11,339 nucleotides of DNA from contig JAEORJ010000299.1 of NCBI GenBank assembly GCA_016840945.1, positions 1 through 11,339 of the forward strand, given 5' to 3'. The notes beneath the pieces were generated by a model that worked only from the letters and a program-made list of their open reading frames with translations, searched no databases and was not told the origin of the DNA. Every line of letters starts with the position of its first letter. Position 1 is the first letter of the stretch. This stretch comes from Candidatus Gerdarchaeota archaeon. GTDB taxonomy: Archaea; Asgardarchaeota; Heimdallarchaeia; JABLTI01. Both the position numbers and the translations under genes were made by a program. Below are positions 1 through 7,900 of the stretch, in pieces.

Positions 1-1
1 G

Positions 2-163
2 GCTGCTATCTATGATAAATTCAAGTGTCCCAATTGTTTTCATGGTACATTATTAAAAATCGATCGAATGGTCAGATGTACCTGTGGTTGGTGGACTCAA
101 ATTGATGATGAAGAAGAAGTTCCAGTCAATAGTGTTGAATATGCTACTATAGTAGCATCTTAA
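2..163 (+). CDS. C-terminal fragment of a small zinc-ribbon protein
   Basis: This reading frame is open from the window edge to a TAA at 161-163 and gives 53 residues; the N terminus lies outside the window. It contains CPNC, a 13-residue spacer, then CTCG followed by two Trp. That is a four-cysteine (CxxC...CxC) zinc-ribbon knuckle like those in transcription factors, ribosomal proteins and many small archaeal proteins. After it come four acidic-rich positions (DDEEE) and a short hydrophobic tail. The next gene downstream also encodes a zinc ribbon, but a separate promoter region lies between them. I do not recognise a specific family, and the role is unknown. That it is a real gene is likely, because the Cys pattern is clean and a T-rich terminator follows directly. 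Confidence 0.7.
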   Translation, partial: AAIYDKFKCPNCFHGTLLKIDRMVRCTCGWWTQIDDEEEVPVNSVEYATIVAS

Positions 164-168
164 GTCTA

Positions 169-210
169 TTTTTTTCTCTCTAAACTCTATTTTTAATCGA
201 TTTTTTATTT
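169..210 (+). terminator. T-run archaeal-type terminator after the first zinc-ribbon gene
   Basis: A series of T-runs (seven T at 169-175, then runs near 190-194 and 201-206) begins six bases after the stop codon, with no preceding hairpin. Archaeal RNA polymerases terminate on such U-rich tracts. The base composition supports this; the function is inferred. Confidence 0.5.
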
Positions 211-268
211 CAGAAAGTCTAAAACGTTGCTTTTATATTGATGAATTATGATTAATTTGTAATTCCGA

Positions 269-348
269 TATATTTAAGTAGAAATAGACTAGTTTATATT
301 AGTTTTAAGTAACATTAATTTGTTACGATATAACAAAAAGTATTAATA
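269..348 (+). promoter_or_regulatory. Promoter region with several TATA-like boxes for the RPB9/TFS-like gene
   Basis: Three candidate archaeal TATA elements are visible: TATATTTAAG at 269-278, GTTTATATTAG at 291-301 and TATTAATA at 341-348. Taking the usual 25-30 base distance to the start site, they would give leaders of roughly 100, 75 and 28 nucleotides before the ATG at 398. The third gives the most ordinary leader with the Shine-Dalgarno. Sequence this AT-rich yields TATA-like strings by chance, so which one is used cannot be decided here. Confidence 0.4.
309..326. promoter_or_regulatory. 18-base dyad GTAACA-N6-TGTTAC, possible operator
   Basis: Perfect 6-base arms (309-314 and 321-326) flank a 6-base AT spacer. 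The dyad sits just downstream of the TATA-like box at 291-301, close to where transcription from that box would begin. This is the typical position of an archaeal repressor site. A second partial dyad, GTTA/TAAC, overlaps its right arm (322-325 and 331-334). Operator function is an inference from symmetry and position only. Confidence 0.3.
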
Positions 349-382
349 AGGAAATTGTGTATTAAAACGAAATCTCAAAAAT

Positions 383-389
383 GAGGTGA
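383..389 (+). promoter_or_regulatory. Shine-Dalgarno GAGGTGA that fixes the start at 398
   Basis: GAGGTGA matches the anti-Shine-Dalgarno tail of archaeal 16S rRNA and ends eight bases before the ATG at 398. A possible GTG start at 386 lies inside this motif, so it cannot be the real initiator. Confidence 0.75.
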
Positions 390-397
390 TTGCAAAA

Positions 398-664
398 ATG
401 GAATTTTGCGATAAATGTGGAAATCTTATGAAACCAATACGCGATGAAACGGGTTCATATATAGTCTGCAATGTTTGTGGTAAGAAAATAAAATTAACAA
501 AGACAAAATCAAAAGATTATACTATTACTCGTAAGATAACACACACTCCTAAGGAGAAATTAGAGGTTACAGAGGTTAAGAAGAAGGAAACTCTTTCAGA
601 TGAAGAGAGAGAAGAACTAGAAGATTACTATGGTGATATGTTAGAACAAATGGAATATGATTAA
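398..664 (+). CDS. RPB9/TFS-type N-terminal zinc-ribbon protein, short form
   Basis: The protein has 88 residues, starting at the ATG that follows a strong Shine-Dalgarno. Residues 3-8 (FCDKCG) and 23-28 (VCNVCG) place Cys 4, 7, 24 and 27 as the N-terminal zinc ribbon of RNA polymerase subunit RPB9 and archaeal factor TFS (formerly RpoM), which begins the same way. TFS normally adds a second, C-terminal TFIIS-like ribbon with a catalytic acidic pair that stimulates transcript cleavage. That ribbon is absent here. Residues 29-65 are Lys/Thr-rich and residues about 66-88 form a strongly acidic, probably helical tail (SDEEREELEDYYGDMLEQ). It could bind RNA polymerase without cleavage activity, or be a free-standing small zinc protein. 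It is followed by T-runs and appears monocistronic. The family-level call is by motif only. Confidence 0.65.
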   Translation: MEFCDKCGNLMKPIRDETGSYIVCNVCGKKIKLTKTKSKDYTITRKITHTPKEKLEVTEVKKKETLSDEEREELEDYYGDMLEQMEYD

Positions 665-670
665 AATTCC

Positions 671-698
671 TTTGTTTTCTTTTCTATCTTATTTTTTA
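671..698 (+). terminator. T-rich terminator after the RPB9/TFS-like gene
   Basis: Pyrimidine-rich sequence with T-runs at 671-683 and a six-T run at 692-697 begins seven bases after the TAA. No hairpin is present, as expected for archaeal intrinsic termination. Confidence 0.5.
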
Positions 699-717
699 CT
701 ATCAAGTCTATCGTAGG

Positions 718-725
718 TTTTTAAT
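718..725 (+). promoter_or_regulatory. TATA-like box for a probably leaderless transcript
   Basis: TTTTTAAT is centred about 27 bases before the ATG at 749, and no Shine-Dalgarno lies in front of that ATG. That spacing would start the RNA at or next to the ATG, so the message is probably leaderless, which is common in archaea. Confidence 0.4.
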
Positions 726-748
726 GCTAGTAAAATCTATTTTTCTTT

Positions 749-1915
749 ATGAATGATATAACTGAAATTTTTATTCGATTCAGCGAACTTGCTTTAAAAA
801 GTCCATACGTTAGACATCAAATGGAACGACAGTTATCTCATAATGTAAAACTTTTTCTTGAAAAAAGACTCATACCTAATTTTCATATAGATATTAATCG
901 ATCTTGGGGAAGAATAATTCTCACTCAAAAAATAAATGACCAGCAAATATTATCATTTAAAGAAGTAGATGCTATCGCTCAAGATATTGCTCTAAATGTA
1001 TTTGGATTAACTTCAGTAAGTCCTGTAATACGGATTGAAACAAATCTTGATTTGATTAAAGAAAAAGCTCTAGAATTTGCCCAGAAAAACTTGCGAAAAA
1101 ATACAACTTTTGCTGTTAGAGTAAAACGATTTGGTAAGCATGATTTTACCTCTAAAGATTTGGAAATGATTGTTGGAGGGGAAATCTATGATAGATATAG
1201 TGAGCAATTAAATCTAAAAGTCAATCTTACTAAACCTGATTATTTACTTATGATTGAAGTTAAAGAAAATTCCACCTTTATGTATGATCAAAAATATATT
1301 GGATATGGTGGCTTACCTCAAGGAACCCAGGGATCATTAGCATCTATTTTACGAGGTTCTATTGCAGATGCTCTAGCAGCTTTTCTTATGTGTAAGAGAG
1401 GTGCCATAACAATACCAATCATTTTTAGTTATAATGATAAAATAAGTAATCAAACTGAGCTCAAAAAACAAATAGATTATTTTAAACTAGTCCAACCTAA
1501 ACAAAAACCAATATTTTTCGATGTTAATTTTACTGAAATAATTAAGCAAATAGGATTAGAGAATATGAATTGTTCAAATTGTGATAAGATTTGTTTAGGG
1601 ATTGTAGAACGAATAGTAAAAGGTCAGAATAAAAAAGGTATTACCTTAGGAAATAGTACTAACTCTATTTTAGAAAGAGATTTCGATATGAAGCTAATAA
1701 ATGAAAATATTCCAATTTATTATCCAATGATTGCTTTAGATCAACAAGCAATTGATCACCCTTTTTCTGATGATTTCAAAGATAGTTTTTGTCTCGAGCG
1801 ATGTCCCGGTTATATTAATGAGCAAAATAAAGAAATAAAGCCACTCTCAGAAAATAAACTAACTGAGATTGTGGCTTCTGCAAACTATAACCTAATTACC
1901 ACTGGTAAAGATTAG
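749..1915 (+). CDS. ThiI-family THUMP protein with a degenerate PP-loop
   Basis: The protein has 388 residues, about the length of ThiI without a rhodanese domain. ThiI makes 4-thiouridine at tRNA position 8 and can feed thiamine synthesis; it activates uridine with ATP through an SGGIDS PP-loop. Residues 1-85 fit the ferredoxin-like N-terminal domain and about 90-180 the THUMP RNA-binding domain. GGLPQGTQG (187-195) and AAFLMCKRG (210-218) match the sequence bracketing the PP-loop. Between them, however, the signature reads RGSIAD (202-207), so the invariant first Ser, second Gly, Asp and final Ser are lost. Cysteines remain: C275 and C278 (CxxC), C282, C348 and C352. In methanogen ThiI a CxxC pair plus a later Cys is needed and linked to an Fe-S cluster. 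It may bind tRNA without ATP-dependent thiolation, or use different chemistry. The frame is intact, so it does not look like a pseudogene. Confidence 0.75.
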   Translation: MNDITEIFIRFSELALKSPYVRHQMERQLSHNVKLFLEKRLIPNFHIDINRSWGRIILTQKINDQQILSFKEVDAIAQDIALNVFGLTSVSPVIRIETNLDLIKEKALEFAQKNLRKNTTFAVRVKRFGKHDFTSKDLEMIVGGEIYDRYSEQLNLKVNLTKPDYLLMIEVKENSTFMYDQKYIGYGGLPQGTQGSLASILRGSIADALAAFLMCKRGAITIPIIFSYNDKISNQTELKKQIDYFKLVQPKQKPIFFDVNFTEIIKQIGLENMNCSNCDKICLGIVERIVKGQNKKGITLGNSTNSILERDFDMKLINENIPIYYPMIALDQQAIDHPFSDDFKDSFCLERCPGYINEQNKEIKPLSENKLTEIVASANYNLITTGKD

Positions 1916-1919
1916 GTTA
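1888..1919. terminator. Hairpin spanning the overlapping convergent stop codons
   Basis: A perfect 9-base inverted repeat (1888-1896 with 1911-1919) encloses a further 4-base stem (1897-1900 with 1904-1907) and a 3-base loop, with three unpaired bases (1908-1910) on one side. It covers the TAG of the ThiI-like gene (1913-1915) and the TAA of the opposing winged-helix gene (1912-1914). There is no T-run after it on either side, so termination, RNA 3' end protection or mere coincidence are all possible. The structure itself is directly visible. Confidence 0.4.
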
Positions 1920-2151
1920 CGAATATAATTGGCGAAGGAATTTGATAGATTCGAATTCTCGCATCGTCGGTATCTAGCATTCTTATAACAAGACCTTTCT
2001 TTACTAAGATTTCAAGTGCATAACCTAATGTTCTATCGGGAAGATTTGTTTCATCTTGCAGTCGATAACGTGGTAATGGTCCAAGTCTATCTAAAACATA
2101 AAAGACAAAGTTTGCACTAGGAGGTAATTTTCTAAGAATGCTAGCAAACAT
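1912..2151 (-). CDS. Small winged-helix DNA-binding protein (archaeal MarR-like)
   Basis: The protein has 79 residues and is almost entirely one winged-helix domain. LPPSANFVFYVLDRLGPLPR (9-28) gives helix 1 and the start of helix 2. NLPDRTLGYALEILVKKGLV (36-55) is the turn and recognition helix, followed by the wing up to RIYQIPSP. The pattern 'LPPSAK.V...L...GPL......T.L..RT..YAL..L...GLV' is characteristic of a short single-domain regulator common in archaea. The ATG at 2151-2149 is preceded by GAGG (2159-2156 on this strand), and the family usually starts a few residues before LPPSA, which supports this start. No sensor domain is present, so any signal must act through dimerisation or abundance. 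Its stop codon overlaps that of the convergent ThiI-like gene. It lies 95 bases after the TPR regulator gene on the same strand. Confidence 0.8.
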   Translation of the reverse strand: MFASILRKLPPSANFVFYVLDRLGPLPRYRLQDETNLPDRTLGYALEILVKKGLVIRMLDTDDARIRIYQIPSPIIFVT

Positions 2152-2181
2152 GATTCCTCATTTTCAATGTAATCTCCTAGT
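2116..2181. promoter_or_regulatory. Inverted repeat ACTAGGAG/CTCCTAGT around the winged-helix start
   Basis: ACTAGGAG at 2116-2123 (inside the start of the coding region) and CTCCTAGT at 2174-2181 (upstream) are exact 8-base inverted copies flanking the ATG at 2149-2151. A similar AACTCCTATTTACCTAG string occurs in front of the TPR gene (about 4130-4146). This could be a binding site for autoregulation by the small winged-helix protein, or a long-range RNA stem. Support is weak because the repeat is short and the region is AT-rich. Confidence 0.2.
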
Positions 2182-2246
2182 AAATAATTAATTTCATATT
2201 TCAATCAATTTTTAAAAATCTTTTTGTAAATCTACTAGCAAAATAA

Positions 2247-4100
2247 TCATGTTTTTGTTAGCAATTTTTGAAAAATATCATCAAAATTGGATATTTCCTC
2301 TTTAAATTGTTGAGTAGAGTAATCCTCAATCGCTTCATCTTGTTTTTTAGATCCAACAACACATATTGATTTACTAGTGTTGATTTTTTCATGATTTATC
2401 AAATGACTAGGTATAATTGTGAAAGATTCACCTAATAACACAGGAGAGATATTTTGTGAAGGGAGGATATCTGTGTAAGTGTTTATTTCAGGATGCAGTT
2501 CAATTAAATCATCATAGATGAAAAATGAAACAATAGCTGAATTATTTGTAAGAACTTTACAAGTTTCTAGAAATACATGGCTAATCATATCAGATTTTTG
2601 TTTTTCAAAAAGATTAGAAACATCACCAAATGAAAGATAGGATAAGCGATTTTCACTTTTAGATAAAAGAACATGTAATTCAGCTATTCGAGTCATACAA
2701 AATAGTTTGCCAATATTCTGGCCTATTATTTTTAAATAATCAAAAGATTGCGAAATATTCTTGATGGCTTTTGCGTAATTACCTTCTTTTCGATGCGTTT
2801 CAGCAAGTGCGTTAAAATAAAAAACATTTAATTTTGGTGGAACAGGAGCTGTTAAATTAGCAGTAGCTCGCTTCAATAATAAATCAGCACGTTTTAATTT
2901 ACCAAGTAAAGCATGAATCCAAGCACTAAGTAAAGTTATTTCAGTAACTTTTAAGGTGTTTTTAGTTTCCTGGTAATATTTTGTTGCTATCTGAGTATAT
3001 TTTACAGCTTTTAATAAGGATGCTCGATAATCTTCATCATGAAAAATATATGATGGATAGGCCATCATTAGGTACAATTCAGCATTCGCTAATGCCAATT
3101 TTCCTTTTAGATTTGTTGTTGGTTCTTTTTCATGAAATTCTTCATTAATAATTCGTTCAATATTTTCATAGATACTTAAGGCTTTGTAGAACCAACCTTG
3201 TTGAGAATAGATATAACCCAAATCAAAAAGTCCATCAACATGTAGTTTACGCATAAGTATAGATTTTCTAGTACTCAAACGGAGATATTTTATTCCTCTA
3301 TTCAAATATTCCTCAGCTAGGGGTAATTTATTATATGATACCAAGAAACGTCCAGAAATCAATAAAGTCATACTCATTAGATTCATAAGGTCTGATCGTT
3401 TTTTATTAGTAGAAAATCTAATACATTCATTCAATAGATCCTTAAGATTGTCCACACTTACTTCTGGTAAAGTCTCTAATTCAATCATTGAAACAATTTC
3501 GAGTAAATTAACATCGATTTTATAATGATCATTAAAATTATGTTTGGATGCATTGTTCTTTAACACTTTAATAATTTCTAATGCTTTTTCTGGATCGATA
3601 TTTAACCAAAACCAAGCGAATCTTAAGAGAACCATAAAGAGCGATTTGTTACCAGGAGATTTATGATTTGTTGAAGTTAATCGTTTAATGGTATCTTCAG
3701 TTATTTTTTGCATAATGACTGGATCAGTAATTAAAATAGGTTCAAGTTTTGCTTCTTTACAAGCAGCAATTATTTTATCTTCAGCAGTAGGTTCAAAATT
3801 TTCTGTACCAATTATAACAAAGCGTTGGGCAGAGACCTTTTCTTGTACTTTATCAAGGAATTCTTTTCTAAAAAGAATCTCATTCTCAGCAGTCATTTCT
3901 AAAGCTGAAGCGAATGATGCAATCCAGCCTTTTTCTTCAGCAATTCTAACATGATAAAGAATATTTTGACGAGACATTTCTGTTGGTAAAAGTTTCTCTG
4001 CTAAATATTTAATTTGTTGTGTATTTGCTACTCCCAAGTATTTAACACATGTAGCGATAAATCGTGACCAGAAGAATTTTGATCTTGTAGCAAATGCCAT
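2247..4100 (-). CDS. Winged-helix protein with TPR-like repeats, putative regulator
   Basis: The protein has 617 residues. Residues about 8-62 look like a winged helix: hydrophobic helix 1 (FIATCVKYLG), then SRQNILYHVRIAEEKGWI (43-60) as turn, recognition helix and wing start. Residues about 85-130 resemble a small alpha/beta unit (RFVIIGTE, PILITDP). From about 150 to 490 the sequence is helical with TPR-like pairs, clearest at 286-320 (LHVDGLFDLGYIYSQQGWFY), 389-415 and 424-458 (FNALAETHRKEGNYAKAIKN). The last 120 residues are unassigned. No ATPase P-loop is seen, so it is not a MalT/STAND protein. DNA-binding domain plus TPR suggests a regulator that senses a protein or peptide partner. 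AGAGGT at 4113-4108 lies seven bases before the ATG. It follows the megasynthase gene by 150 bases on the same strand, so control of the synthase is plausible but inferred. Confidence 0.65.
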   Translation of the reverse strand: MAFATRSKFFWSRFIATCVKYLGVANTQQIKYLAEKLLPTEMSRQNILYHVRIAEEKGWIASFASALEMTAENEILFRKEFLDKVQEKVSAQRFVIIGTENFEPTAEDKIIAACKEAKLEPILITDPVIMQKITEDTIKRLTSTNHKSPGNKSLFMVLLRFAWFWLNIDPEKALEIIKVLKNNASKHNFNDHYKIDVNLLEIVSMIELETLPEVSVDNLKDLLNECIRFSTNKKRSDLMNLMSMTLLISGRFLVSYNKLPLAEEYLNRGIKYLRLSTRKSILMRKLHVDGLFDLGYIYSQQGWFYKALSIYENIERIINEEFHEKEPTTNLKGKLALANAELYLMMAYPSYIFHDEDYRASLLKAVKYTQIATKYYQETKNTLKVTEITLLSAWIHALLGKLKRADLLLKRATANLTAPVPPKLNVFYFNALAETHRKEGNYAKAIKNISQSFDYLKIIGQNIGKLFCMTRIAELHVLLSKSENRLSYLSFGDVSNLFEKQKSDMISHVFLETCKVLTNNSAIVSFFIYDDLIELHPEINTYTDILPSQNISPVLLGESFTIIPSHLINHEKINTSKSICVVGSKKQDEAIEDYSTQQFKEEISNFDDIFQKLLTKT

Positions 4101-4250
4101 TGCTCATACCTCTTGTAACCTAGGAAAATAACTCCTATTTACCTAGATTAATTTATGACTATCTCTAATGATTAATCAGTTAACCACATTTTTAATCTTA
4201 TTCATATATTTTACCGAGATACATCAAATTTTAGTAAAGGTATGATTTAG
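4101..4250 (-). promoter_or_regulatory. Intergenic region before the TPR regulator: SD, TATA-like boxes, palindrome
   Basis: Read on the minus strand, the region holds a TATA-like AAATATATG (4211-4203) that would give a leader of about 75-80 bases, a nearer AT box CATAAATTAA (4156-4147), a 10-base perfect palindrome TGATTAATCA (4169-4178) and the Shine-Dalgarno at 4113-4108. No convincing T-run terminator follows the synthase stop codon on this strand. The TPR gene could therefore be both co-transcribed with the synthase and transcribed from its own promoter. Confidence 0.35.
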
Positions 4251-4982
4251 TTAGTTTTTTAGTCGGCAAACAGCTGCTACAAATTCTTCATTAGTGTCAA
4301 GTTTTGTTGATAATTCAATGTTTTTAGCCTTTGATTTCAAAGTATTACTTTGAGGTAATTTTACAGGATCAATTTGCATTGTAATCTCTTGCTCATTATA
4401 TTTGCTAACAATTAGATCATGCAAATCGATATTCAAACCAACACCTAAAACCTTTGATGCTGCTTCTTTTGCAGTCCAGATTTTGGTAATCAATTCTTCA
4501 GTTATTGCTTGCTTATTTTTTTGCAAAAATTCTTGGTCTCTTGGACTGAGAAGTTCATCAACAATAGCTTGATCTCTTTTTTCGATTATCTCAAGATCAA
4601 TCCCTGTATCAACAGTTGGATTGAGTATTCCAACTGCATAACCATTGCTATGAGTTATTGAGATGAAAATACTTTCAGTTTTACTTAGTTTGATAAATGG
4701 CTTACCTAACTCATTTTTTTCAATTTTAATTTTATTAACTGAAATCTCTGGTTTGTATTTTTGCAATGCTGTTTTGATGGCAAAAACACCTCCAAACCAT
4801 TCATCTCTTCTTTTTTCAATAGTTAAAGTATTCATGTATGCTATTTCATCAGTAGTAAGATAATCAGTGATAATATTTGGATTTGCTTTTATTAATTCTT
4901 TAATTTTAGCCACATTACAAACTTCAAGGAATGTTCCTGAAGGCAATGAAAATAATCGTTTAATTCGTTCTATTTGAATATC
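4251..4982 (-). other. C-terminal Sfp-type 4'-phosphopantetheinyl transferase domain
   Basis: It moves 4'-phosphopantetheine from CoA onto carrier domains. Three motifs in order are visible: SITHSNGYAVGIL (CoA-binding region), GIDLEIIEKRD (Mg-binding Asp2248 and Glu2250) and KIWTAKEAASKVLGVG (WxxKEA, with Glu2292). Fusion to the C terminus is known from enediyne PKSs and some PUFA synthases. It implies the synthase can activate its own carrier domains. Confidence 0.9.
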
Positions 4983-7900
4983 CTCTAATCCTGATAGATC
5001 AGCACCAAAATCGACATGAACAGTTGAATAACCAGCAGAAGATATGATGATTTCACCTGTTTTTGTTACTATATCGAAATTATACAAGCTACCAAAATCT
5101 GTATCAGTAACCTTTGATCCTATAATATAGGCTGGTTGTTCAGTAGTTTGATAATATTCTAAAGATTTTATACCAAAAGGTAATCCTAATTTGCTATCAC
5201 GTATAATGTCCAAAAGTCCCATAGTTTGGAATGCTGCTTCAATTGTTAATGGTTCAGCAAAAAGACCTTTGATATTCCACGCGAATTGTTCACCTTTAAC
5301 TTCTGTGGGGACAGAAATTATTTGCTTAGAAATATCATTAATGCCTTTCAAAGTTCGGAATAAATCTTTGTGAGGTAGAATTTTGTAGATCCTTGATTTA
5401 TCTATTAGATAACCTGATTTGGTTTTTGGAAGTTCAATTGTTTTAGTTTCTTTTTCACCTAATATTATATCTGTTGTGAAATGAATTTTTGTTTCACCAA
5501 GTTTAACTCCATCTTTTTCAAAATTGGATTCAAGAATGAGTTTTATTGTGTCATTGTTATAATTTAATCTAGATCGTAATTTTCTAGGTTGATCATTCTT
5601 GAACTTAATTGCTGATTTAAATGAAACATTCTCAAATTTCTTAATAGTTTTTGCTGGATAGATCAATTTTGTTAATTCAGCAAAAAGCTCCAATCCCATC
5701 ACTCCTGGGAAATAAGGTATTTCATCAAATCTGTGATGATTAAGATAGAGATCAGTTTCCAAACCAAATGTTCTTTCAGCTATCAATGATCCATCATAAT
5801 TTCGTTTAAACTTACCAACTAATGGGTATGTTTTAGAATCAACTGAACTGAAATTCGATGGTGATTCTAAAAGGACTCCAAGATTTCCAGCAATTACCAC
5901 TTCTGGTTCTTGACCATATTCGAGTTCTTGAATGAATGCCTTAACACCATCATCAATTTTTAATGGTGTTACACCAGCATATTTCAAAATCTTCATAATT
6001 GATCCTCTGGTAGCCATACCAACTTCATCCCAAGCTGACCAACAAATAGCTGTCGCGTGAATACCTTGGGCTCGTAGTTGCCAACAACTTTTGTTAAGAT
6101 AATCGTTTGCTGCTGAATAATCAACTTGTCCAGCATTACCAAATCTTCCTGCAACGGATGAGAAACAGATAACAAATTTGAGTTGTTTTGTATCTAGATT
6201 ATTTAGTAGATTATCAAAACCAATAGCTTTTACATTATAGACAGAGTCAAAGTCTTCAATCTTTTTCTCACTTAATAATTTAGAAGATTCAAGACCAGCA
6301 CCATGAACTATTCCTGTAACTGGTTGTTTGAAATCAGAAGTGATTTTTTGGATAGTCTGTAACATGTTCTCAGAATCAACAACATCAACTGAGTAATATT
6401 TTGTTGGAGAACCTTTTTCGATAAGATAGTTAAGTGCTTTTTGAACACTAATTGCTTTTGTTATCTTGGACCATTCTTTTTCAATAATTACCGGAGTAAC
6501 CTTTTCCTCTTTTGCTTTTAATTCCTCGATAAGTTGAGCTCTAAGAGAATCCAAGCCACTTTGATCTAAAGCTACTAATTCATTAATATTATCAGGTAAT
6601 TTAGTTCTACCAAGTAAAGCTAATTTTGACTTATAGGTTTCAGCTATTTTCTTAGAAATTTCATAAGTTATTCCTTGAGCACCACCAGAGATAATAATCA
6701 AATCATCATTGGTTGGTCTAAATTGTTCTTGTTTGGTTGATACGGATGATTCTTGAACAATGAAAATTCTTCGTGTTCCAGCTTTGTCATAAGAAATTTC
6801 AATAGATCCATCACCAGAGGCTACTTCAGAAATAGCTTGTTCAGGTTTCAAGCAAGACACCGTTCTTACTATTCCATTAGAAAACTCCCTAGCAAGAGTT
6901 TTAGTGAAACCAGTAATTGAGCCAATTATAGGTGAAGTCTTGCCTTCCCAACCAAAGGAATTATCAGAATTGGTTATTGTAAGGATAAATGGTTGTTCAG
7001 TAAATTTAACTAATTTGCAGAGTAAAAATAAGGTTCTAGCAGTATTGTTATGTTTATTCTTTTGAGTTGTTTTTGGTTCAATGAAAATTAAGCCATCAAT
7101 TTCTTCAGAAGGAATTTCTTGCTCAAGTTTCTTATCAGTACTAATCATCTTACTATCAAGGAATTTACTGATAGTAGCTTTTTGTTTTAAGAGAATTTCT
7201 TGTAATTCATTAGCAAATTGGTCATTATCTCCAACAACAAGGAATTTTTTCTTTGCAAGTGAAATTTGTTCCTCTTTTGGTACAGGAGCATCAACCAATT
7301 GTAGTGATAATCTTTTTGCTGGAACAATCTCATCTTTAGTAATTTGTTGAGAGGAATCAATTACAGCTGAGGTTATTTGTTTTGTTTCTGAACCTTTCAA
7401 CCGATTGAGAATATAATCAGCAATTTTATTGACATTGGAATATTCTTGAATCTTAATTCCTTCTTCTCGAGGTAGTTCCCATTTGGTTCTAATAATACCA
7501 AACATTTCAGCTTGTTTGACAGTATCTATGCCAAGATCTTCCTCCAATTCCATCTCAGGTTCGATCATCTCCACTGGATAACCAGTTTTTTCAGAGATCA
7601 AGCTAATAATCTCTTTAACAATACCCTCTTTTTGTGGCAGATTACTCGAGACTTCTATTTTCGTACTGGTAGGTTGTTGTGAAACTTCTTTTTGAATAGA
7701 AACAGCTGGTGAGAGTTTGGAAGAAATATATTCAGCTATTTTGTTAACAGATGAATAATCTTGAATTCTGACACCTTCCTCTCGAGGTAAATCATACTTT
7801 GTTCTAATCAATCCAAATAATTCAGCTTGTTTAACAGTATCAATACCTAAATCTTCCTCAAGATGCATATTTGGTTCAATCATATCAACAGGATAACCTG

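Noticed and set aside
386..397. GTG start four codons upstream of the ATG for the RPB9/TFS-like gene
   Set aside because: The GTG lies within the GAGGTGA Shine-Dalgarno that correctly spaces the ATG at 398, and known relatives begin right at the FCxKCG motif.
749..1915. ThiI-like gene as a pseudogene because of its broken PP-loop
   Set aside because: The frame is uninterrupted over 388 residues, flanking motifs and cysteines are preserved, and the stop is placed precisely against the convergent gene.
2208..2219. 12-base palindrome ATTTTTAAAAAT between the two regulator genes
   Set aside because: Pure A/T symmetry of this kind is frequent by chance in AT-rich intergenic DNA and has no other support.
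3688..3954. 88-residue plus-strand frame inside the TPR regulator gene
   Set aside because: It is antisense to the regulator's coding sequence, with no domain or initiation signal.
5993..6175. 60-residue minus-strand frame overlapping the ketoreductase in another frame
   Set aside because: The ketoreductase frame holds the catalytic Ser, Tyr and Asn here; this is an out-of-frame shadow.
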